Assembly: GCF_020179835.1 (NCBI RefSeq)
Contig: NZ_JAIUDA010000010.1
Coordinates: 141,096-205,095, forward strand
Reading direction: 5' to 3'
Length of the DNA stretch: 64,000 nucleotides
Source of the DNA: Pantoea sp. alder81
Lineage (GTDB): Bacteria; Pseudomonadota; Gammaproteobacteria; Enterobacterales; Enterobacteriaceae
The position numbers and the translations under genes are program-made. Below, piece after piece: positions 60,649 through 64,000 of the stretch (its first letter is position 1; the number at the start of each line of letters is the position of its first letter). Under the pieces are notes generated by a model, which was given only the letters and a program-made list of their open reading frames with translations, did not search any database and had not been told where the DNA came from.

Positions 60649-61023
60649 ATGGCAACAGTTAACCAGCTGGTTCGCAAACCACGCGTACGCAAAGTTGCAA
60701 AGAGCAACGTGCCTGCGCTGGAAGCTTGCCCGCAGAAACGTGGCGTATGTACTCGTGTGTACACCACTACCCCTAAAAAACCAAACTCAGCACTGCGTAA
60801 AGTTTGCCGTGTGCGTTTGACTAACGGTTTTGAAGTTACCTCCTACATCGGCGGTGAAGGTCATAACCTCCAGGAACACTCAGTGATCCTGATCCGTGGC
60901 GGTCGTGTTAAAGACTTGCCAGGTGTGCGTTACCACACCGTTCGCGGCGCGCTTGACTGCTCAGGTGTTAAAGACCGTAAGCAGTCACGCTCCAAGTACG
61001 GCGTGAAGAAGCCAAAGGCTTAA
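60649..61023 (+). CDS. rpsL: 30S ribosomal protein S12
   Basis: S12 lies at the decoding centre of the 30S subunit and influences accuracy. The 124-residue product (E. coli 124) begins MATVNQLVRKPRVRK. It carries CTRVYTTTPKKPNSALRKVCRVRL with the Lys (TPKKPNS) whose change gives streptomycin resistance; here it is the sensitive-type Lys. The second site, RGGRVKDLPGVRYH, is also unaltered. CAGGAG precedes the start. Confidence 0.99.
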   Translation: MATVNQLVRKPRVRKVAKSNVPALEACPQKRGVCTRVYTTTPKKPNSALRKVCRVRLTNGFEVTSYIGGEGHNLQEHSVILIRGGRVKDLPGVRYHTVRGALDCSGVKDRKQSRSKYGVKKPKA

Positions 61024-61119
61024 TGGTTCTCCGTTAAGTAAGGCCAAACATTTTCACTTTAATGTCAAAATAAACTCGTAGAGTTTTGGACAATCCTGAA
61101 TTAACAACGGAGTATTTCC
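61024..61119 (+). promoter_or_regulatory. rpsL-rpsG intercistronic region, probable S7 autoregulatory target
   Basis: In E. coli, S7 binds this intercistronic region to repress the str mRNA. Here the 96-bp gap contains a small stem AAACTC/GAGTTT around 61073-61087. The regulatory role is inferred from position, not demonstrated by sequence identity. Confidence 0.4.
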
Positions 61120-61590
61120 ATGCCACGTCGTCGCGTTATTGGTCAGCGTAAAATCCTGCCAGATCCTAAGTTCGGATCAGAATTGCTGGCTAAATTTGTA
61201 AACATTCTGATGGTTGATGGTAAAAAATCTACCGCAGAATCTATCGTCTATACCGCACTTGATACCCTGGCTCAACGTGCTGGTAAAGACGGTCTGGAAG
61301 CTTTCGAAGTTGCACTCGAAAACGTACGTCCGACTGTAGAAGTTAAGTCACGTCGCGTTGGTGGTTCAACCTACCAGGTTCCAGTTGAAGTCCGTCCGGT
61401 TCGTCGTAATGCTCTGGCAATGCGTTGGATCGTTGAAGCTGCTCGTAAACGCGGTGATAAATCAATGGCTCTTCGCCTGGCGAACGAACTTTCTGATGCT
61501 GCAGAGAACAAAGGTACTGCAGTTAAGAAACGTGAAGACGTTCACCGTATGGCTGAAGCCAACAAGGCGTTCGCACACTACCGCTGGTAA
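61120..61590 (+). CDS. rpsG: 30S ribosomal protein S7
   Basis: S7 nucleates assembly of the 30S head by binding 16S rRNA. The 156-residue product begins MPRRRVIGQRKILPDPKFGS and ends KAFAHYRW, the ordinary enterobacterial length; E. coli K-12 has a longer C-terminus. ACGGAG precedes the ATG. It is the second gene of the str operon. Confidence 0.99.
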   Translation: MPRRRVIGQRKILPDPKFGSELLAKFVNILMVDGKKSTAESIVYTALDTLAQRAGKDGLEAFEVALENVRPTVEVKSRRVGGSTYQVPVEVRPVRRNALAMRWIVEAARKRGDKSMALRLANELSDAAENKGTAVKKREDVHRMAEANKAFAHYRW

Positions 61591-61611
61591 CAGCCACGTA
61601 GTTGTTATTAA

Positions 61612-61651
61612 CCCAGCGGGCGTCCCAGTGACTTACCTGCTGGGCTTTTTT
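61612..61651 (+). terminator. Terminator-like hairpin between rpsG and fusA
   Basis: A 9-bp stem (61612-61620 with 61636-61644, one G-T pair, 15-base loop) is followed by C and six T. Being inside the str operon, it would act as a partial terminator or attenuator rather than a full stop. Confidence 0.55.
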
Positions 61652-61683
61652 AACTTAGAACGTCTCAGAATCAGAGGAATCAA

Positions 61684-63798
61684 ATGGCTCGTAAAACACC
61701 CATTGAGCGCTATCGTAACATCGGTATTAGTGCGCACATCGACGCCGGTAAAACTACCACTACCGAACGTGTTCTGTTCTACACCGGTGTAAACCACAAA
61801 ATCGGTGAAGTACATGACGGCGCGGCTACCATGGACTGGATGGAGCAGGAACAGGAACGTGGTATTACTATCACTTCCGCTGCGACCACCTGTTTCTGGT
61901 CTGGTATGGCTAAGCAGTTTGAGCCACACCACGTAAACATCATCGACACCCCAGGACACGTTGACTTCACCATCGAAGTTGAGCGTTCTATGCGTGTGCT
62001 TGATGGCGCAGTGATGGTTTACTGTGCGGTTGGTGGTGTTCAGCCACAGTCTGAAACCGTATGGCGCCAGGCTAACAAATATAAAGTTCCACGCATTGCG
62101 TTCGTTAACAAAATGGACCGCATGGGTGCTAACTTCCTGAAAGTTGTTGATCAGATGCAAGCGCGTCTGGGTGCAAACCCAGTTCCACTTCAGCTGGCTA
62201 TCGGCGCAGAAGAAAAATTCACCGGTGTTGTTGACCTGGTGAAAATGAAAGCTATCAACTGGAACGATGCCGATCAGGGCGTCACCTTCGAATACGAAGA
62301 GATTCCAGCTGATATGCAGGAACTGGCTGAAGAGTGGCGCGCGAAGCTGGTTGAAGCCGCTGCTGAAGGTTCTGACGAGCTGATGGAGAAATTCTTCGGC
62401 GGTGAAGAGCTGACAGAAGAAGAGATCAAAACTTCTCTGCGTAAGCGCGTGCTGAATAACGAAATCATCCTGGTTACCTGTGGTTCTGCATTTAAGAACA
62501 AAGGTGTTCAGGCGATGCTGGATGCGGTAGTTGAATACCTGCCAGCACCGACTGACGTTACCGCGATCAACGGTATGCTGGACGACGGTAAAGACACGCC
62601 GGCTGAGCGTCATTCTGACGACAACGAGCCGTTTGCTGCTCTGGCGTTCAAAATCGCAACCGACCCGTTTGTTGGTAACCTGACCTTCTTCCGCGTTTAC
62701 TCTGGTGTTGTTAACACTGGTGACACCGTGTTCAACCCGGTTAAGTCAAACCGTGAGCGTCTGGGCCGTATCGTTCAGATGCACGCTAACAAACGTGAAG
62801 AGATCAAAGAAGTTCGTGCGGGCGACATCGCAGCTGCGATCGGCCTGAAAGATGTGACCACTGGTGACACCCTGTGTGACCCAGACAACGTCATCATCCT
62901 TGAGCGCATGGAATTCCCTGAGCCAGTAATCTCTATCGCCGTTGAGCCGAAAACCAAAGCTGACCAGGAAAAAATGGGTCTGGCTCTGGGTCGTCTGGCG
63001 AAGGAAGATCCATCATTCCGCGTATGGACTGATGAAGAAACCAACCAGACCATCATCGCTGGTATGGGTGAGCTGCACCTCGACATCATCGTTGACCGCA
63101 TGAAGCGTGAATTCAACGTTGAAGCGAACGTCGGTAAACCTCAGGTTGCTTACCGTGAAGCGATTCGCGCGAAAGTTACCGATATCGAAGGTAAACACGC
63201 CAAGCAGTCTGGTGGTCGTGGTCAGTACGGTCATGTTGTTATCGACATGTACCCACTGGAGCCGGGCGTTAACCCGAAAGGCTACGAATTTATCAACGAC
63301 ATCAAGGGCGGTACGATTCCAACTGAATACATCCCTGCGGTTGATAAAGGCCTTCAGGAGCAGTTGAAGTCAGGTCCTCTGGCCGGTTATCCGGTAGTTG
63401 ACTTGGGTGTTCGTCTGCACTTCGGTTCATACCATGATGTCGACTCCTCAGAGCTGGCGTTTAAACTTGCTGCTTCTATCGCGTTCAAAGAAGGCTTTAA
63501 AAGAGCAACTCCAGTTCTGCTTGAGCCGATCATGAAGGTTGAAGTAGAGACTCCGGAAGAGAACACCGGTGACGTTATCGGTGACCTTAGCCGTCGTCGT
63601 GGTATGCTCAAAGGACAGGAATCTAACGCTACTGGCGTTCAGATCCATGCTGAAGTTCCACTGTCCGAAATGTTCGGATATGCAACTCAGCTGCGTTCTC
63701 TGACCAAAGGCCGTGCTTCTTACTCCATGGAGTTCCTGAAGTACGATGATGCGCCGAACAACGTCGCTCAGGCCGTTATTGAAGCTCGTAGCAAATAA
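61684..63798 (+). CDS. fusA: Elongation factor G
   Basis: EF-G drives translocation on the ribosome using GTP. The 704 residues (E. coli 704) show G1 AHIDAGKTTTTE, the switch regions ERGITITSAATT and DTPGHVDFT, and NKMDRMGA. Domains II to V follow, including the domain IV loop with GGRGQYGHV. Codon usage is strongly biased, as for highly expressed genes. The start at 61684 follows CAGAGGAATCAA. Confidence 0.99.
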   Translation: MARKTPIERYRNIGISAHIDAGKTTTTERVLFYTGVNHKIGEVHDGAATMDWMEQEQERGITITSAATTCFWSGMAKQFEPHHVNIIDTPGHVDFTIEVERSMRVLDGAVMVYCAVGGVQPQSETVWRQANKYKVPRIAFVNKMDRMGANFLKVVDQMQARLGANPVPLQLAIGAEEKFTGVVDLVKMKAINWNDADQGVTFEYEEIPADMQELAEEWRAKLVEAAAEGSDELMEKFFGGEELTEEEIKTSLRKRVLNNEIILVTCGSAFKNKGVQAMLDAVVEYLPAPTDVTAINGMLDDGKDTPAERHSDDNEPFAALAFKIATDPFVGNLTFFRVYSGVVNTGDTVFNPVKSNRERLGRIVQMHANKREEIKEVRAGDIAAAIGLKDVTTGDTLCDPDNVIILERMEFPEPVISIAVEPKTKADQEKMGLALGRLAKEDPSFRVWTDEETNQTIIAGMGELHLDIIVDRMKREFNVEANVGKPQVAYREAIRAKVTDIEGKHAKQSGGRGQYGHVVIDMYPLEPGVNPKGYEFINDIKGGTIPTEYIPAVDKGLQEQLKSGPLAGYPVVDLGVRLHFGSYHDVDSSELAFKLAASIAFKEGFKRATPVLLEPIMKVEVETPEENTGDVIGDLSRRRGMLKGQESNATGVQIHAEVPLSEMFGYATQLRSLTKGRASYSMEFLKYDDAPNNVAQAVIEARSK

Positions 63799-63824
63799 GC
63801 TACGGTTTAAAAATTGTGAACTGA

Positions 63825-63847
63825 TGCCTTCATGACTCATGAAGGCA
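63825..63847 (+). promoter_or_regulatory. Perfect hairpin between fusA and tuf
   Basis: A 10-bp perfect stem TGCCTTCATG/CATGAAGGCA (loop ACT) lies 20 bp upstream of the tuf start. No T-run follows. It could affect processing or stability of the intercistronic RNA. Confidence 0.55.
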
Positions 63848-63867
63848 CAACGTAAGGAATTATCGCC

Positions 63868-64000
63868 ATGGCGAAAGAGCAATTTCAGCGTAACAAACTG
63901 CACGTAAACGTCGGCACCATCGGTCACGTTGACCATGGTAAAACCACTCTGACTGCAGCAATCACCACCGTTCTGGCTAAAACCTACGGCGGCTCTGCTA
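63868..64000 (+). CDS. tufA: Elongation factor Tu (3' end outside window)
   Basis: The first 44 codons of EF-Tu are visible, including the G1 P-loop GHVDHGKTT and TAAITTVLAKTYGG. The start at 63868 follows TAAGGAATTATCGCC. The first ten residues read MAKEQFQRNK and then LHVNVG, whereas the usual enterobacterial sequence is, from memory, MSKEKFERTKPHVNVG. The Pro-to-Leu change before HVNVG is unusual. Its place as the fourth str gene makes it tufA. Confidence 0.96.
   Translation, partial: MAKEQFQRNKLHVNVGTIGHVDHGKTTLTAAITTVLAKTYGGSA

Noticed and set aside
60649..61023. Streptomycin-resistance change in rpsL
   Set aside because: The TPKKPNS and RVKDLPG segments carry the usual sensitive residues.
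61633..62613. 326-codon open frame antisense to fusA
   Set aside because: It is fully inside fusA, has no family features, and arises from the strong codon bias of fusA.
63868..64000. Truncated tuf as a pseudogene
   Set aside because: The frame is open to the last base; it is cut only by the window end.

Overview
The window is one chromosomal segment of a gammaproteobacterium in Enterobacterales. Almost every core gene has the length and diagnostic motifs of its Escherichia coli counterpart, and gene blocks follow the E. coli order (ompR-envZ, pckA, hslOR, yrfG, igaA, nudE, mrcA, hofMNOPQ, aroKB, damX, dam, rpe, gph, trpS; cysG, nirCDB, tsgA, ppiA, yhfG, fic, pabA, argD, yhfK, crp, yhfA, prkB, yheU, yheT; yheS, kefGB, yheV, slyD, slyX, fkpA, yheO, tusDCB, rpsL, rpsG, fusA, tuf). 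Protein divergence and locus-specific differences (no feo genes beside tex, a YjbE-like gene beside ompR, codA beside nirB) suggest a Pantoea/Erwinia-type genome (Erwiniaceae); this placement is inference from memory, not a search. There are no rRNA, tRNA, CRISPR, phage or transposase genes.

Layout. 1-5.2 kb: the 3' end of bioH, a small secreted DUF1471 protein, a GH13 sugar phosphorylase and tex. 5.4-10.7 kb: greB, a YjbE-like secreted peptide, ompR-envZ and pckA. 10.9-18.7 kb: hslO, hslR, yrfG, igaA, nudE and mrcA. 18.9-29.0 kb: the hofMNOPQ DNA-uptake cluster, then the aroK-aroB-damX-dam-rpe-gph-trpS series. This part carries three ERIC palindromic elements. 29.1-37.0 kb: siroheme and nitrite reduction (cysG, nirC, nirD, nirB), with a recognisable FNR/Nar-controlled promoter, then an isolated cytosine deaminase (codA) and tsgA. 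37.3-46.3 kb: ppiA, yhfG-fic, pabA, argD (tandem ARG boxes), yhfK, crp, yhfA, prkB, yheU and yheT. 46.4-51.6 kb: an accessory block (LysE-family exporter, LacI-family regulator, tauABCD) that separates yheT from yheS. 51.6-60.5 kb: a REP-like palindrome cluster, yheS, kefGB, yheV, slyD, slyX, fkpA, yheO and tusDCB. 60.5-64.0 kb: the str operon, cut by the window end in tuf.

Functional links. NirB/NirD need siroheme made by CysG and nitrite imported by NirC, and all are encoded together. TauABC import taurine and TauD releases sulfite from it, giving a sulfur source. TusBCD relay sulfur for tRNA 2-thiouridine. AroK/AroB, PabA, TrpS and ArgD serve amino-acid and folate supply. SlyD, FkpA, PpiA, Hsp33 and Hsp15 form a protein-quality-control theme.

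Most notable observations: an in-frame TAG at codon 10 of otherwise intact tauC; a Fic protein whose catalytic motif has lost both the acidic residue and the second glycine; the ERIC copies around aroK/damX; a 28-bp perfect palindrome containing the yheS stop codon; a tandem 11-bp palindromic repeat upstream of the YjbE-like gene; and a terminator-like hairpin between rpsG and fusA. I did not find a convincing wholly new multi-gene system.
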